Assembly (NCBI GenBank): GCA_943787445.1
Contig: CALSML010000013.1
Span: 1-57,441, forward strand
Reading direction: 5' to 3'
Length of the DNA stretch: 57,441 nucleotides
Source: an uncultured Alphaproteobacteria bacterium
GTDB taxonomy: Bacteria > Pseudomonadota > Alphaproteobacteria > UBA6615
Below the pieces are notes generated by a model. It was not told the DNA's origin and searched no databases. It worked only from the letters and a program-made list of their open reading frames with translations. Numbering within the stretch: the stretch's first letter is position 1; each line of letters starts with the position of its first letter. This document shows, in pieces, positions 20,516-29,740 of the stretch. A program made the position numbers and the translations under genes.

Positions 20516-21649
20516 ATGTCTGAGAAAAAGCAACTTGGTTTGGCCGTTGTTGGCTGCGGTGTCGTGGGGCGAATGCGCGCCACGCTGGCACGGGATTTCC
20601 CCGGGATCGGCTGGATCGGGCTGAGCGACGTCAATGAAAGTGTCGGGCACAAGCTGCGCGACGACATCAATGCGGATTTCTACTCCAATGATTTTCGTGA
20701 ACTGATCGCGCGGCCCGAAGTGGATGCGGTGATCATCGCAACTTCGACCTGGGCCCATGTGGAGCCGACACTGGCTGCGGTCGATCAGGGCCATATGCTC
20801 TTCATTGAAAAGCCGCTGGCGACTGATGCACGGGAATCAGCGCAGGTGCTGGCTGCCATCGAGGCCGCCGGGATTGATGCGGTTGTGGGTTACACCCAGC
20901 GTTTCCGGCGTCGCTTCCTGGTTGTGAAGCAGCGTATCGAGAACGGCCAGATCGGCGAGTTTACGGCGGCGACCGTGCGCGCCTTCATGAACCGGATGGC
21001 ACCGACGGGCGAAACGCGTTTGACCCAGGACCGGCGTTTCCTGTCACCGATGGTGGTCTCGGGAACGCACAGTCTGGATATGTCCATGTGGCTCATGGGG
21101 GAGGCGGCCAAGCCGGTCTCCGTCTATGCCCGTTCGACCGAGAAAATCCTCACTGATCTGGGCGTGAAGGATGCCACCTTCGGCCTGTTTCAGATGGAAG
21201 ATGGCGGCATGTTCTCCATGAACATCTGCTGGGCACTGCCGAAGGTCTGGCCGGGTGCGGTCTATGGTCTGGAGATTGGTATCGTTGGTACCGAGGGCGT
21301 GATCGATATTGAGGACACCCATCGCGACGTCATTCTGGCTTCCGAACATTCTCAGGGGCCGGCCTACAATCCCGAAGGTCTAAATCTGGAAGCCCAGCGC
21401 AATGTGGATTTTCTGACCAGCTTCCCGCCGGGTGATGTCTATGCCGGGGAGCTCTGGGGGCCCATGCGCGAGGAGACCAACAACTGGTTCCAGCGCATCT
21501 ACAACAAGAAGCAAACCCCTCATGCCACGGCTGCCGAAGGTCACCGTAACCTGATTCTCACCATGGCGATGGATCTGTCGGCCAAGGAGAAGCGCGAGAT
21601 CGAGTTGCCGATCACCGCTGATGAACTGATGGAACGTCTGGAAGCCTGA
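20516..21649 (+). CDS. Gfo/Idh/MocA family oxidoreductase
   Basis: This NAD(P)-dependent dehydrogenase of 377 residues has an N-terminal Rossmann fold (VVGCGVVGRMRA), the strand ending VIIATSTWAH, and the family signature IEKPLATD with the catalytic-region lysine. The C-terminal alpha/beta domain includes GYTQRFRRRF and SGTHSLDMSMWLMGE, where the histidine and aspartate lie at the usual active-site positions. ATG 20516 is preferred to ATG 20510 because AGAGGGA then has normal spacing. Members oxidise or epimerise sugars, inositols or their acids; the substrate is unknown. A MaoC-type hydratase follows after 33 bases, which is an unusual partner. Confidence 0.9.
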   Translation: MSEKKQLGLAVVGCGVVGRMRATLARDFPGIGWIGLSDVNESVGHKLRDDINADFYSNDFRELIARPEVDAVIIATSTWAHVEPTLAAVDQGHMLFIEKPLATDARESAQVLAAIEAAGIDAVVGYTQRFRRRFLVVKQRIENGQIGEFTAATVRAFMNRMAPTGETRLTQDRRFLSPMVVSGTHSLDMSMWLMGEAAKPVSVYARSTEKILTDLGVKDATFGLFQMEDGGMFSMNICWALPKVWPGAVYGLEIGIVGTEGVIDIEDTHRDVILASEHSQGPAYNPEGLNLEAQRNVDFLTSFPPGDVYAGELWGPMREETNNWFQRIYNKKQTPHATAAEGHRNLILTMAMDLSAKEKREIELPITADELMERLEA

Positions 21650-21682
21650 CGGCACGCGGGCAACCGTTTCTGAGGACAGAAC

Positions 21683-22537
21683 ATGACGGAAGACAGCGGA
21701 CAGGATCTGCAGGCCTGGGTCGGTCGCACGGAAGAGCGGCGCGATGTAATTCAGGTGGAGCGTTGCGTGGCGTTGCAGGCCGCGCTGGATGACGGCAGTA
21801 AACCGCTTGGAGGCGGTGATGCGCTGCCGCCGCTCTGGCACTGGCTGTATTTCTGGGATATTGCGGCGCGATCCGGGTTGGGTCGGGACGGCCATCCCGC
21901 ACTTGGGGGCTTCCTGCCACCGGTCGGTCCGGCCCGGCGGATGTGGGCGGGTAGCCGTGTGTCGTTTTCAGGCCATTTGCGACTGGGCGAAGAAGCAACG
22001 CGCGTTTCAACTATCGAAAGCGTGGCCGAAAAGTCCGGGCGAACGGGACGGCTGGTGTTCGTCACCGTGCGTCACGAGTTGTCCGGCGCGGAAGGCCCCG
22101 CCATTGTCGATGAGCACGATATTGTCTATCGCGAGGTGACCGGGGAGGGCGCGTCGAGCCGACCCGGCGAACCGGCGCCCGAGACCGCCCAGTGGCGCGA
22201 GACTGTTGATCCCGATCCGACCCTGCTGTTCCGATATTCTGCACTGACCTTCAACGGTCATCGCATTCACTACGATCGTGACTATGCGCGTGATGTGGAA
22301 GGCTATGAAGGGCTGGTGGTTCACGGACCATTGCTCGCAACCCTGATGGTCGGACTCGCCGGTCGGTCAATTCCGGACCGGCAGATTTCGCGGTTCGAGT
22401 TTCGCGGGATGCGCCCGGTTATGGACACCGAGACGTTCACCGTGAATGCAGACCCGGACGGAGATGACGCGGTCGCGGTCTGGGTTGCCAATGGCGATGG
22501 GGACTATGCGATGCGCGGGCGTACGGAATACGCCTGA
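21683..22537 (+). CDS. MaoC/FAS1-like hydratase, 3-methylfumaryl-CoA hydratase-like
   Basis: This 284-residue double hot-dog protein has a degenerate N-terminal hot-dog (WHWLYFWDIAARSGLGRDGHP and PPVGPARRMWAGS) and a C-terminal catalytic one with FRYSALTFNGHRIHYDRDYARDVEGYEGLVVHGPL, split here into neighbouring blocks. This arrangement matches mesaconyl-C4-CoA or 3-methylfumaryl-CoA hydratases and HTD2-type dehydratases, which add or remove water at an acyl-CoA double bond. The conserved aspartate and histidine of the hydratase motif are in the second domain. It is intact and probably co-transcribed with the Gfo/Idh gene. A dispersed palindromic repeat follows in the convergent gap. Confidence 0.83.
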   Translation: MTEDSGQDLQAWVGRTEERRDVIQVERCVALQAALDDGSKPLGGGDALPPLWHWLYFWDIAARSGLGRDGHPALGGFLPPVGPARRMWAGSRVSFSGHLRLGEEATRVSTIESVAEKSGRTGRLVFVTVRHELSGAEGPAIVDEHDIVYREVTGEGASSRPGEPAPETAQWRETVDPDPTLLFRYSALTFNGHRIHYDRDYARDVEGYEGLVVHGPLLATLMVGLAGRSIPDRQISRFEFRGMRPVMDTETFTVNADPDGDDAVAVWVANGDGDYAMRGRTEYA

Positions 22538-22603
22538 CGTTGTCCTGTCCTTCCTGTCGCTTTGCCACGCTTCATCGTTCCCGCGAGATCGCGACCAAAC
22601 ATT

Positions 22604-22690
22604 GTCATGGCCGGACTTGATCCGGCAGTCCACGTGGATATAGCGCGTGACCCATTGACGTTTGGGCCCGCAACAGGTGCGGGCATGACG
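22604..22690 (+). repeat. Dispersed double-hairpin intergenic repeat, copy A
   Basis: The element begins GTCATGGCCGG and ends GCGGGCATGACG. The first hairpin is CCGG-acttgat-CCGG and the second is GCCCGC-aacaggt-GCGGGC, separated by a CACGTGGAT core. It lies between convergent genes (MaoC-type and ketopantoate-reductase-type). Three more copies are at 25228, 37908 and 38533. Confidence 0.75.
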
Positions 22691-22708
22691 AAAGTTGTGC
22701 GTGGTCGC

Positions 22709-23737
22709 CTAAGTCGCCACCATCTCGCGAATCAGGTCGAGGTTTCCCGGGTTTGGTAGCAGTTCGCCGCGCCGGATACGCTCGGTGATCTCCACGATGG
22801 CCGTATTCGCCGGAGCCGCGTTGGCGCGTCCCGCGAGTGTCTCGACAACCGCGCCGTTGACGTCACCGGTTTCACTCTGCCGGCCCTTCAGGTGATCCAT
22901 CAGGACGGTTGTCAGGGTATTGGGGCGGGTGAAGGACATCAGTTTATCGTGTAGCAATTCCAGCAACTGATTGGTGTTCTGCATATCCTCGGGTTTCAGG
23001 CCGAAGATGGGTGTGATCGGGTGTCCGCGAAATTCACCTGCGGCCAGCGCTTCCGCACCGGCCTTGAGCATCAGGTCACGCATGCCCGGCAACTCGACCG
23101 CTTCGTCGATAGGCAACCCCACCAGCGCGGTTGTAGCGAGGGTCATGGCGTTGCTGACCAGCTTCATCCATTTCGCGGCTAGAATATCGTCGGAAATCTC
23201 GACAACGCCCGCATGGCCGAGCACCTCGGCGATTTCGGGTTCGCGTCCGGCTGTTGCCGGGTGCGCGCTGCCGATGGCAAACCACGAGCCACCGTCGCGG
23301 GGTGAAGACCGCTTGATGATGCCGGGTTCGTGCAGTTCGGATGCCACCTCGATCACGCAGGCCATTGCCCGTTCCGCGCCGACGGCCTCAGCGATGGCTG
23401 CGTAGCTCATGCCGTTCTGCACGCCGACGAGAATCCCGTCTTCGGCCAGACAGGGTTCGATCAGCCGTGCGGTCCATGGCGTGTCATAAGCCTTGAAGAG
23501 CATCAGCACGATGTCGAAGGGCTCGGTAAAGGTTGCGACGTCACACAGGTGATACGCATCGACGGCCTGCTCGATAGTCTCGTCCGGCAATTCGATCCGC
23601 GCACCATTGGCGCGCAGAGCTTCGACATGGGCCGGCCACTGGTCGATCAGCGTGACGTCGAGACCGGCCCGGATCAGATCAACCCCGATGGCGGTGCCGT
23701 TGGCACCCGACCCGAGGATGGCGATTTTCTTGCTCAT
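22709..23737 (-). CDS. 2-dehydropantoate 2-reductase family (ApbA/PanE-like) protein
   Basis: This 342-residue NADPH-dependent ketopantoate-reductase-fold protein has a Rossmann motif ILGSGANGTAIG at the N-terminus, the VQNGMSY segment following the second nucleotide strand, and a helical C-terminal domain with the catalytic lysine in DILAAKWMKLVSNAMT. It is longer than E. coli PanE (303 residues), and the pantothenate context is absent. It may reduce another 2-oxoacid or be a lineage-specific paralogue. It heads toward the convergent MaoC gene and starts 14 bases downstream of the YciI-like gene stop, so it is part of the minus-strand GST-YciI-PanE-like operon. Confidence 0.87.
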   Translation of the reverse strand: MSKKIAILGSGANGTAIGVDLIRAGLDVTLIDQWPAHVEALRANGARIELPDETIEQAVDAYHLCDVATFTEPFDIVLMLFKAYDTPWTARLIEPCLAEDGILVGVQNGMSYAAIAEAVGAERAMACVIEVASELHEPGIIKRSSPRDGGSWFAIGSAHPATAGREPEIAEVLGHAGVVEISDDILAAKWMKLVSNAMTLATTALVGLPIDEAVELPGMRDLMLKAGAEALAAGEFRGHPITPIFGLKPEDMQNTNQLLELLHDKLMSFTRPNTLTTVLMDHLKGRQSETGDVNGAVVETLAGRANAAPANTAIVEITERIRRGELLPNPGNLDLIREMVAT

Positions 23738-23751
23738 GGGAACTCTCCGAA

Positions 23752-24445
23752 CTAGGCGAGGGCTTTCCCGTAGCGCCAGCGAAAGATGTTGATCTCGGAA
23801 AACACGCCGGCCTTGGTCATCGGTTCATTGCCTACAAGGGCTTCGGCCGCAGCCCGGTCTGCAATCTCGATAATGAAAAGACTGCCAAGCAGGGTTTCGC
23901 CGTCATCGCTGCGCAGCGGGCCATGGGCGACGTACCGGTCGATGATCGATCCCTGATAGGTGTGATGAGCGGCAGCGCTTTGCTTGCGTAGGGCAGGTGC
24001 ATCCGGACCATCGAGGCACTCGCAGACGAACATCTGGAGATCCGGATCAGGTTCCCGGTCCGCCTGGGTCAGCCGTTTGCTGCTGATGAAACGAATGATT
24101 TGCGGCGGCTGTAGCATGCCGGCCTGTGCAAAGCCGTCCCCGGCCACAAAGGTCTCTGCTGCCTTGCGATCGGAGACGATTGATCACGGCCATGGTGCCG
24201 ATTGGTGCACTGGCATCGTCAGCCAGAAGCGGTCCGGAAAAGGACACCTGACCGGCGTGGCTGCGCATATTAGCCAGATGCACATCCATTGCCCCTTCGC
24301 GCAGATGCAGGCTGTCGGGCTTGTAGAGGCTGCGGATGTAGAATTCCGGCGGGCGTGACAGGTAGTAATCCAGCAGGGCCCGGCCCGACAATCCGTAACG
24401 CGGATCGTCGGGCCGGTAGCCGCCCGGATTGTCGGGGCTGCTCAC
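23752..24445 (-). CDS. Tandem YciI-domain protein (one frameshift)
   Basis: Two YciI (dimeric ferredoxin-like) domains of about 95 residues follow each other in one continuous frame. Domain 1 runs from GTG 24445 (PPEFYIRSLYKPDS) through a frameshift near 24180 to GFAQAGMLQPPQIIRF. Domain 2 begins at MFVCECLDGP, has AHHTYQGSIIDRYVAHGPL, and ends FSEINIFRWRYGKAL. Each domain carries the family's histidine-aspartate region (HLANMRSHA; AAAHHTYQ). No stop separates them, so I read one fused protein; a second start at 24033 is the alternative. YciI proteins have no settled function, though some are linked to dechlorination or act as small-molecule enzymes. It starts 4 bases after the GST stop. Confidence 0.68.
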
Positions 24446-24448
24446 GCC

Positions 24449-25145
24449 TTACTCGGCAGCCGCACTGGCACCATCAAAGAACCCGGCCGAATAGGCTTCA
24501 CGTCGTTTGATGCCGGCAATGAACTCTTCTGCAAAATTGTCAGGCACCGCACCTGTGATCCGCTCATCGGACAAAAGCGTTTCCGCCCACGCCTTTGTCA
24601 GCGGGTAACCATCGATAATGTTGTTCTTGAGGACCTTGTCTATGAACAGGTGGCGCTGGAAGAACGGCGCATAGGCGGCATCGACGAGCGCAATATCCGG
24701 GCCGTTGAAATAGGGACCATCGTTACCCCGGCCGGCCAGAGCGCCTTCGACCTTGGCGAGTTTGTCCTGAGCGCTGGCGAGAGCGGATTCCATGTCTTCG
24801 CGGGTCTTCGAATAGTGGATCGATGTCAGGGCGCTCGCAAAGGTCGGCACGAAATCTGTCCAGGCACGGTTCTTGGCGCGTTCCAGAGGGTCTTCGGGAT
24901 GCAGCCGGGGCTGCACGACCTCGTCCAGATATTCGGCAATGGCGTTGGACTCGAACAGAATCTCATCACCAACCTTCAGGACGGGGACCTTGCCGTGGGG
25001 CGAAATGTCGAGAAACCAGTCAGGCTTGTCCTGAAGGTTCACATAGGTCACGTCGAATTCGATGTCTTTGGCACGCAAGAGGATCACGGCGCGCTGGACC
25101 CATGGTCAGGTGAATGAGCTGATCAGATGATATTTGGTCGGTCAT
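24449..25145 (-). CDS. Glutathione S-transferase (one frameshift near the start)
   Basis: This cytosolic GST has about 232 residues after repair. The thioredoxin-like N-terminal domain has the cis-proline motif HGKVPVL and the glutathione gamma-glutamyl-binding ESNAIAEYL. The helical C-terminal domain contains PDIALVDAAYAPFF with the conserved capping aspartate. The true start is probably ATG 25145, with one frameshift near 25095 leading into AVILLRAKDIEF. GSTs detoxify electrophiles or act in ring-cleavage isomerisation. It heads a minus-strand operon with the YciI and PanE-like genes. Confidence 0.87.
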
Positions 25146-25227
25146 TGGATATCTCCGGGAGTGATGCTGCGATCATAGGAGCGGTGGGGTTCCCGGTCAA
25201 AGTCGAGTGAGATGAAGCGCAATTGTG

Positions 25228-25327
25228 TCATGGCCGGATTTGTTCCGGCCATCAACGTTGGAGGGTTGCTTATCTGGTCCTGAGCCAAGGAAAGACGTGG
25301 ATACCCGCAACACGTGCGAGCATGACG
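25228..25327 (+). repeat. Dispersed double-hairpin intergenic repeat, copy B
   Basis: It begins GTCATGGCCGG with hairpin ATGGCCGGa...tCCGGCCAT, and has a variable middle of about 40 bases. It ends GACGTGGATACCCGCAACA and CGTGCGAGCATGACG. It lies between the divergent GST and MBL-fold genes. The copy is imperfect in the right hairpin. Confidence 0.72.
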
Positions 25328-25432
25328 ATGATCCGGTGGATCGGGTTGTGCTGACGAAGTTGTGAGACCTTCACGATTGTCCGTGTGCGGTCCCGGCCTA
25401 GATTCGCGGTGGTTCAACATTGGGAGAGTGAG

Positions 25433-26280
25433 ATGCACAAAATCCTGAAACCGGCACTCATTGGCGCCGCAGTTCTGCTGGTCGCGGTGGTTCCTGCCAG
25501 CGCGCAGGATATCAAGGCCCTGAAGGACGGCATTCATGTGATCACAGGCAAGGGCGGCAATATCGGCGTTTCGGTCGGCGCTGATGGCGTGTTCATGATC
25601 GACGATCAGTTCGCCCCGGCGACTGATGCCATCCTCGCCCAAATCGAATCCGTGACCGATCAGCCGGTGCGCTTTCTGGTCAACACCCATCACCATGGGG
25701 ATCACAACGGTGGCAATGAGAACCTCGGCAAACGCAATGTGCTGATCTTTGCCCATGACAATGTGCGCGCGCGTCTGCTGGCCGCCGACAAGCCGAAGGC
25801 CGCGCTGCCCGTGGTGACCTTCAATGACACCACGACCTTTCAAATGAACGGCCAGACCGCGCAGGCCTTCCATGTGGCGGCGGCACATACGGATGGCGAC
25901 GCGATGATCCATTTTCGCGAAGCCAATGTGATTCACATGGGAGATACCTTCTTCAACGGTTTCTACCCGTTCATTGATTTCAGGTCCGGCGGGTCGATCG
26001 ACGGGGTGTTTGCCGCGATCGACAAGGTGCTGGGCATGTCTGATGCGAACACGGTGATCGTGCCCGGGCATGGGCCTGTCGGTGACCGGGATGACCTGAT
26101 TGCCTATCGGGATATGCTGATCAAGGCCCGCGATGGTATCCAGCCGCTGATCGCTGATTGCAAATCCGTTGAGGATATCGTGGCTGCGAGGCCCACTGCT
26201 GAATTTGACGAAGGCTGGGGTGGGGATTCCTCAATCCGGAGCGCTTCATCCGGGTGATGCACGCGGCGCTGACAAAATAG
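25433..26280 (+). CDS. Secreted MBL-fold metallo-hydrolase (one frameshift at the 3' end)
   Basis: This metallo-beta-lactamase-fold protein of about 282 residues has a Sec signal peptide (hydrophobic core about residues 8-22, PASAQ cleavage site), so it is periplasmic. Metal ligands are in NTHHHGDHNGG, later AAHTDGDA, and VPGHGPVGD. The spacing resembles periplasmic hydrolases that include subclass B2/B3-like and quinoprotein-relay proteins, not a proven beta-lactamase. A run of G at 26220 is one base short. The other frame gives FLNPERFIRVMHAAL and ends at 26280, matching the family end. The start is ATG 25433 after GGGAGAGTGAG. Confidence 0.87.
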
Positions 26281-26302
26281 CCGACGGCAAGGGTGTTGCG
26301 GG

Positions 26303-27175
26303 TCAGTCCCGCGGTATACCCACCATCGCTTCGAGTACAGCCAGTATCGACGCCGCATCTTCCTTGCTGCGCCCCTGAGACGCTGCGGCGATGTAGTAGG
26401 GCATCGTCGCGTCAAACAGCGGTGTGGGACAATCCAGATCGGCGGCAAAGTCGCGGATGACGTCCTTGTCTTTCAACTGGATCGCCAGTTCGGCGGTCGG
26501 GTCTTCATAGTCTCCGGTGATCCATTTTTGGGCGCGCACTTCGAAAATCTTCGAATAGGCCGCGCTGTCCATCACGGCGTCGGCCATCTGCTGTAAATCC
26601 AGCCCGGCTTTACGGGCCAGAAGGAAGGCTTCAGCGCAGGCGAGATTCTGAATTGAGATCATCAGGTTGATGACGAATTTGATCTTCGTGGAGACACCAT
26701 AGGCACCCACATGGGTCACGCTTCGACAAAAGCTTTCCAACGCCGGTCGGGCGCGCGCAAAGGCATCCGCATCACCGCTGACCAGCATGGCGAGTTCACC
26801 GGTCTCGGCCTGAGGCCGGGCGCCGCTCACTGGGCAATCGAGCAGATAGATGCCGACACGGGCGAGTTCTTCATGGGCGGTTTCCTTTTCGGCGAGCGGA
26901 AAGGTGCAGAGATCGACAACGATCAGGCCCCGGCGACCGCTGGCGCTGATGGCGGCCAGCGAAGCACGCCAGGCTGGCAGAGTGGCCACGGCCAGCACGA
27001 CCAGATCGGAGCGTTCAGCGACTTCGGCCGCATCGATGGCTTCCTGTGCACCGGCATCGGTGATGCGGTCAGGGTCCAGATCAAACCCGACCACGCCATG
27101 GCCGGCGGTGGCGAGGTTGCGCGCCACGCCGCCGCCGATATTGCCCAGCCCGATGACGCCGGTGTCGAGCGCCAT
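26303..27175 (-). CDS. NAD(P)-dependent oxidoreductase, 3-hydroxyisobutyrate dehydrogenase family (copy 1)
   Basis: This 290-residue beta-hydroxyacid dehydrogenase has an N-terminal Rossmann motif GVIGLGNIGGGVARNL, the substrate-binding DCPVSGARPQAETGEL, and the catalytic lysine in STKIKFVINLM. Family members oxidise 3-hydroxyisobutyrate or reduce tartronate semialdehyde. It starts at ATG 27175, which overlaps the upstream paralogue's TAA by one base, so the two genes are translationally coupled. The two copies are diverged, so they may act on different acids or form a mixed oligomer. Confidence 0.9.
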   Translation of the reverse strand: MALDTGVIGLGNIGGGVARNLATAGHGVVGFDLDPDRITDAGAQEAIDAAEVAERSDLVVLAVATLPAWRASLAAISASGRRGLIVVDLCTFPLAEKETAHEELARVGIYLLDCPVSGARPQAETGELAMLVSGDADAFARARPALESFCRSVTHVGAYGVSTKIKFVINLMISIQNLACAEAFLLARKAGLDLQQMADAVMDSAAYSKIFEVRAQKWITGDYEDPTAELAIQLKDKDVIRDFAADLDCPTPLFDATMPYYIAAASQGRSKEDAASILAVLEAMVGIPRD

Positions 27176-28101
27176 TACTTCCTGCGTTTCGCAGGAGCGC
27201 GTTTCTTGCGCGGAATGTCAGCCATCTGTTCGTAGATGCGGGTCACCACACCGGGGTCTTCACTGCCATAGCCCTGCGCCAAGGCTGCATAGGCGGTGAA
27301 CATGCTCGCCTGGAAGACCGGGACCGGTGCATTGTTGCTCTTGGCATAGTCCTCGATCAGGTTGTTGTCCTTGATCATGACCGTCAGATCGGCGGTCTTG
27401 ACCTTCGGGTCGGCATACTCGTCGGCCAGCATCAGCGGCCCGCGATATTCGATCACCCGGGAATTGCCGGCGGATTTCTTGAGAACCTCGCCGAAGACTT
27501 CGAGATCGATGCCCGAGGCACGGGCCAGCGTGATCGCCTCCGCAAAGGCTGCGCCGTGGACGCTGATCAGCATGTTGATCAGCATCTTCAGCTTCATGCC
27601 GTCGCCAAACGGTCCGACGTGATACTGCAGCATGCTGAAACCTTCGAGCACTGGCTTGACCCTGTTAAAGTCCTTCTTCGTACCGCTGACCATGATCGTG
27701 ATTTCGCCGGTCGCGGCTTGCTTGCCCGCGCCGCTCACAGGGCTGTCCATCAGGATGGCACCTTTTCTGGCAAGGGTCTGACGTGCCTGATCCTTGTCGG
27801 CCGGGTCGAGGGTGGAGGTCTCCATCACGATGAGCCCCTTATGGGCGCCCGCCAGAATGCCGTCCTTGCCCGACACAACCGCTTCGAGAATTTTGGGTGA
27901 GGTGAGGGAGGTCAGGATCACATCCGACTTACGGGCCACATCAGCCGCGCTCTTGCCCGCCTTGCCGCCGGCTTTCACGAGTGCGGTGACCTTCGACTTG
28001 ACCGGATCGAACCCGGTGACCTGAAAACCGTTCTTCACAAGATTGGCGGCAAATGCGCCACCCATAATTCCCAGTCCGATGACGCCAACACGTAAGCTCA
28101 T
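27175..28101 (-). CDS. NAD(P)-dependent oxidoreductase, 3-hydroxyisobutyrate dehydrogenase family (copy 2)
   Basis: This paralogue of the following gene has 308 residues from ATG 28101 (MSLRVGVIGLGIMGGAFAANL). It has DSPVSGAGKQAATGEI and the catalytic-lysine segment GDGMKLKMLINMLISV. The C-terminus carries an unusual basic tail PRKKRAPAKRRK of twelve residues, absent from copy 1. Such a tail could bind nucleic acid or be a species-specific extension; no function is implied. A purine-rich TTTGAGAGGGGAGACATC region gives a strong ribosome site on the minus strand. Confidence 0.9.
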   Translation of the reverse strand: MSLRVGVIGLGIMGGAFAANLVKNGFQVTGFDPVKSKVTALVKAGGKAGKSAADVARKSDVILTSLTSPKILEAVVSGKDGILAGAHKGLIVMETSTLDPADKDQARQTLARKGAILMDSPVSGAGKQAATGEITIMVSGTKKDFNRVKPVLEGFSMLQYHVGPFGDGMKLKMLINMLISVHGAAFAEAITLARASGIDLEVFGEVLKKSAGNSRVIEYRGPLMLADEYADPKVKTADLTVMIKDNNLIEDYAKSNNAPVPVFQASMFTAYAALAQGYGSEDPGVVTRIYEQMADIPRKKRAPAKRRK

Positions 28102-28312
28102 GATGTCTCCCCTCTCAAATTCCGATTTGTTCGCGCAGCGCGCATTGCCCAAAAGTATAGCGGGGGCTGTGGGGCACGGATAGCGCACGGCCTATATGTT
28201 CCGCAGACGTGTGTTTTCTCAAGAAATACGCGTGAAAGGGCGCAGACTTTTCTGACATTGGGCCATATCATGTGGCTTCATTTTGATTTTGTAACAGACG
28301 AATTTGGGGAAG

Positions 28313-29326
28313 ATGATGGTCAATGCAGCAATTGTTGGTCTTGGTTGGTGGGGCAAGGTTCTGGTGGATTCGGTTCAGGGTAAATCCGACACCATCCAGT
28401 TCACCCACGGCGCCACACGGACGAAGTCCAAGGCTCAGGACTATGCCGATGAGAAGGGGATTACCCTTGTCGACAGTTATGAAGACCTGCTGAGTGATGA
28501 AAGTGTTGACGCGGTTGTGCTCGCCACGCCCCATTCGGCCCATCGCGGACAGATTGAGGCCGCGGCTGCGGCCGGCAAGCACGTCTTTTGCGAAAAGCCA
28601 CTGACCCTGACCAAGGCCGACGCGGAAGCTGCCATCGCCGCGTGCGAGTCCGCCGGCGTGGTCTGTGCCACGGGGTTCAACCGTCGTTTCCACCCGGCCA
28701 TCGCGGAGGCCAAGGCTCTGGTCTCGAACGGCGCGATGGGTGAGCTAATGCATGTGGAAGGCACCATGTGTGCACCTAATGGCATGTTTCTGGCCGCCGA
28801 TGCGTGGCGGGCGGACAAGAACGAGACGCCAGCGGGCGGGCTGACCCCGATGGGTGTTCACCTGATCGATGTCTATATCCATCTTTTCGGTGAGATCGAC
28901 GAGGTCTATTGCCAGTCCTTCCGCCGCGCGGTGCCCAATGACACCGACGACACAACCTCGATCCTGTTTCGCATGAAGAACGGGATGTCGGGGTATCTGG
29001 CCAATATGCTGGCGACGGCTCCGAGTTTCCGCGTGCAGGCCTTTGGTCTGGGCGGTTCTTTCGAAATCCGCAAACCGGATCTGTCTTCCTTCGAGTTCAT
29101 CCCCAATGGCGATGGGCCGATCACCGGCGCGACCGGCAAGGTGGAATCCCAGTCCAAGGATTTCTCGGGCTTTGACATGGTGAATGCCGAGCTCGAGGCC
29201 TTCGGCGGCGCCTGCACGGGCGGGCCAGCCTATCCGGTTCCGCAAGCCGATGTCGTTCATGGTATCGCGGTACTCGAAGCTGTGGTGAAGTCCGCCGAAA
29301 CCGGGCAGCCGGTCAAGGTGGGTTGA
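28313..29326 (+). CDS. Gfo/Idh/MocA family oxidoreductase
   Basis: This intact 337-residue dehydrogenase has a Rossmann motif IVGLGWWGKVLVDS, then the strand and signature HVFCEKPLTLTKADAEAA, and the C-terminal domain with GFNRRFHPA and PMGVHLIDVYIHLFGE. Two ATG codons (28313 and 28316) follow TTTGGGGAAG; the first is chosen. It is divergent from the HIBADH pair. It is followed by a VOC protein (10 bases) and a quinone oxidoreductase (14 bases), so it leads a plus-strand operon. The sugar or polyol substrate is unknown. Confidence 0.9.
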   Translation: MMVNAAIVGLGWWGKVLVDSVQGKSDTIQFTHGATRTKSKAQDYADEKGITLVDSYEDLLSDESVDAVVLATPHSAHRGQIEAAAAAGKHVFCEKPLTLTKADAEAAIAACESAGVVCATGFNRRFHPAIAEAKALVSNGAMGELMHVEGTMCAPNGMFLAADAWRADKNETPAGGLTPMGVHLIDVYIHLFGEIDEVYCQSFRRAVPNDTDDTTSILFRMKNGMSGYLANMLATAPSFRVQAFGLGGSFEIRKPDLSSFEFIPNGDGPITGATGKVESQSKDFSGFDMVNAELEAFGGACTGGPAYPVPQADVVHGIAVLEAVVKSAETGQPVKVG

Positions 29327-29336
29327 CCAACTCTTG

Positions 29337-29726
29337 ATGGGCGATACTCCCACCATCGAGGGCCTTTCGGCGGTGACGTTGGGTACCCATGACATGGCGC
29401 GTGCGGTCGCATTCTATGAGGCGCTGGGGTTCGGAATTCTGCATGGCGGACCGGATGCGTCCTTCACGTCCTTTGCGGCGGGCAACGGGTTCATGAACAT
29501 CATCGCTCAGCCGAAGGATGTGACGCTGTCCTGGTGGGGGCGGGCGATCTTTCAAGTCTCGGATGTGGATGCGATGTTTGTCCGTGCTGTGGAGGCCGGG
29601 CTGGAGCCTGAAACCGTACCGGCGGATGCGCCTTGGGGGGAACGGTATTTTCATCTGGTCGACCCGGATGGCCACGAACTAAGCTTTGCCAGACCGCTCG
29701 CTCGGCAAGATCAAACGACACAATAA
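29337..29726 (+). CDS. VOC (glyoxalase/extradiol dioxygenase fold) family protein
   Basis: This 129-residue single-module protein has the beta-alpha-beta-beta-beta order: AVTLGTHDMARAVAFYEALGF, then FMNIIAQ, and a second repeat ending ERYFHLVDPDGHELSFARPL, which carries the usual metal-site glutamate. Such proteins include glyoxalase I, bleomycin resistance proteins and methylmalonyl-CoA epimerases. The start is ATG 29337, preceded by a TTG. Nothing more specific can be said. Confidence 0.85.
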   Translation: MGDTPTIEGLSAVTLGTHDMARAVAFYEALGFGILHGGPDASFTSFAAGNGFMNIIAQPKDVTLSWWGRAIFQVSDVDAMFVRAVEAGLEPETVPADAPWGERYFHLVDPDGHELSFARPLARQDQTTQ

Positions 29727-29740
29727 AAGGGGGAAGAGCC

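Noticed and set aside
25433-26280. Annotation of the MBL-fold protein as an antibiotic-resistance beta-lactamase
   Set aside because: The HxHxDH site and signal peptide are shared by many periplasmic hydrolases, and nothing in the sequence or context indicates beta-lactam hydrolysis.
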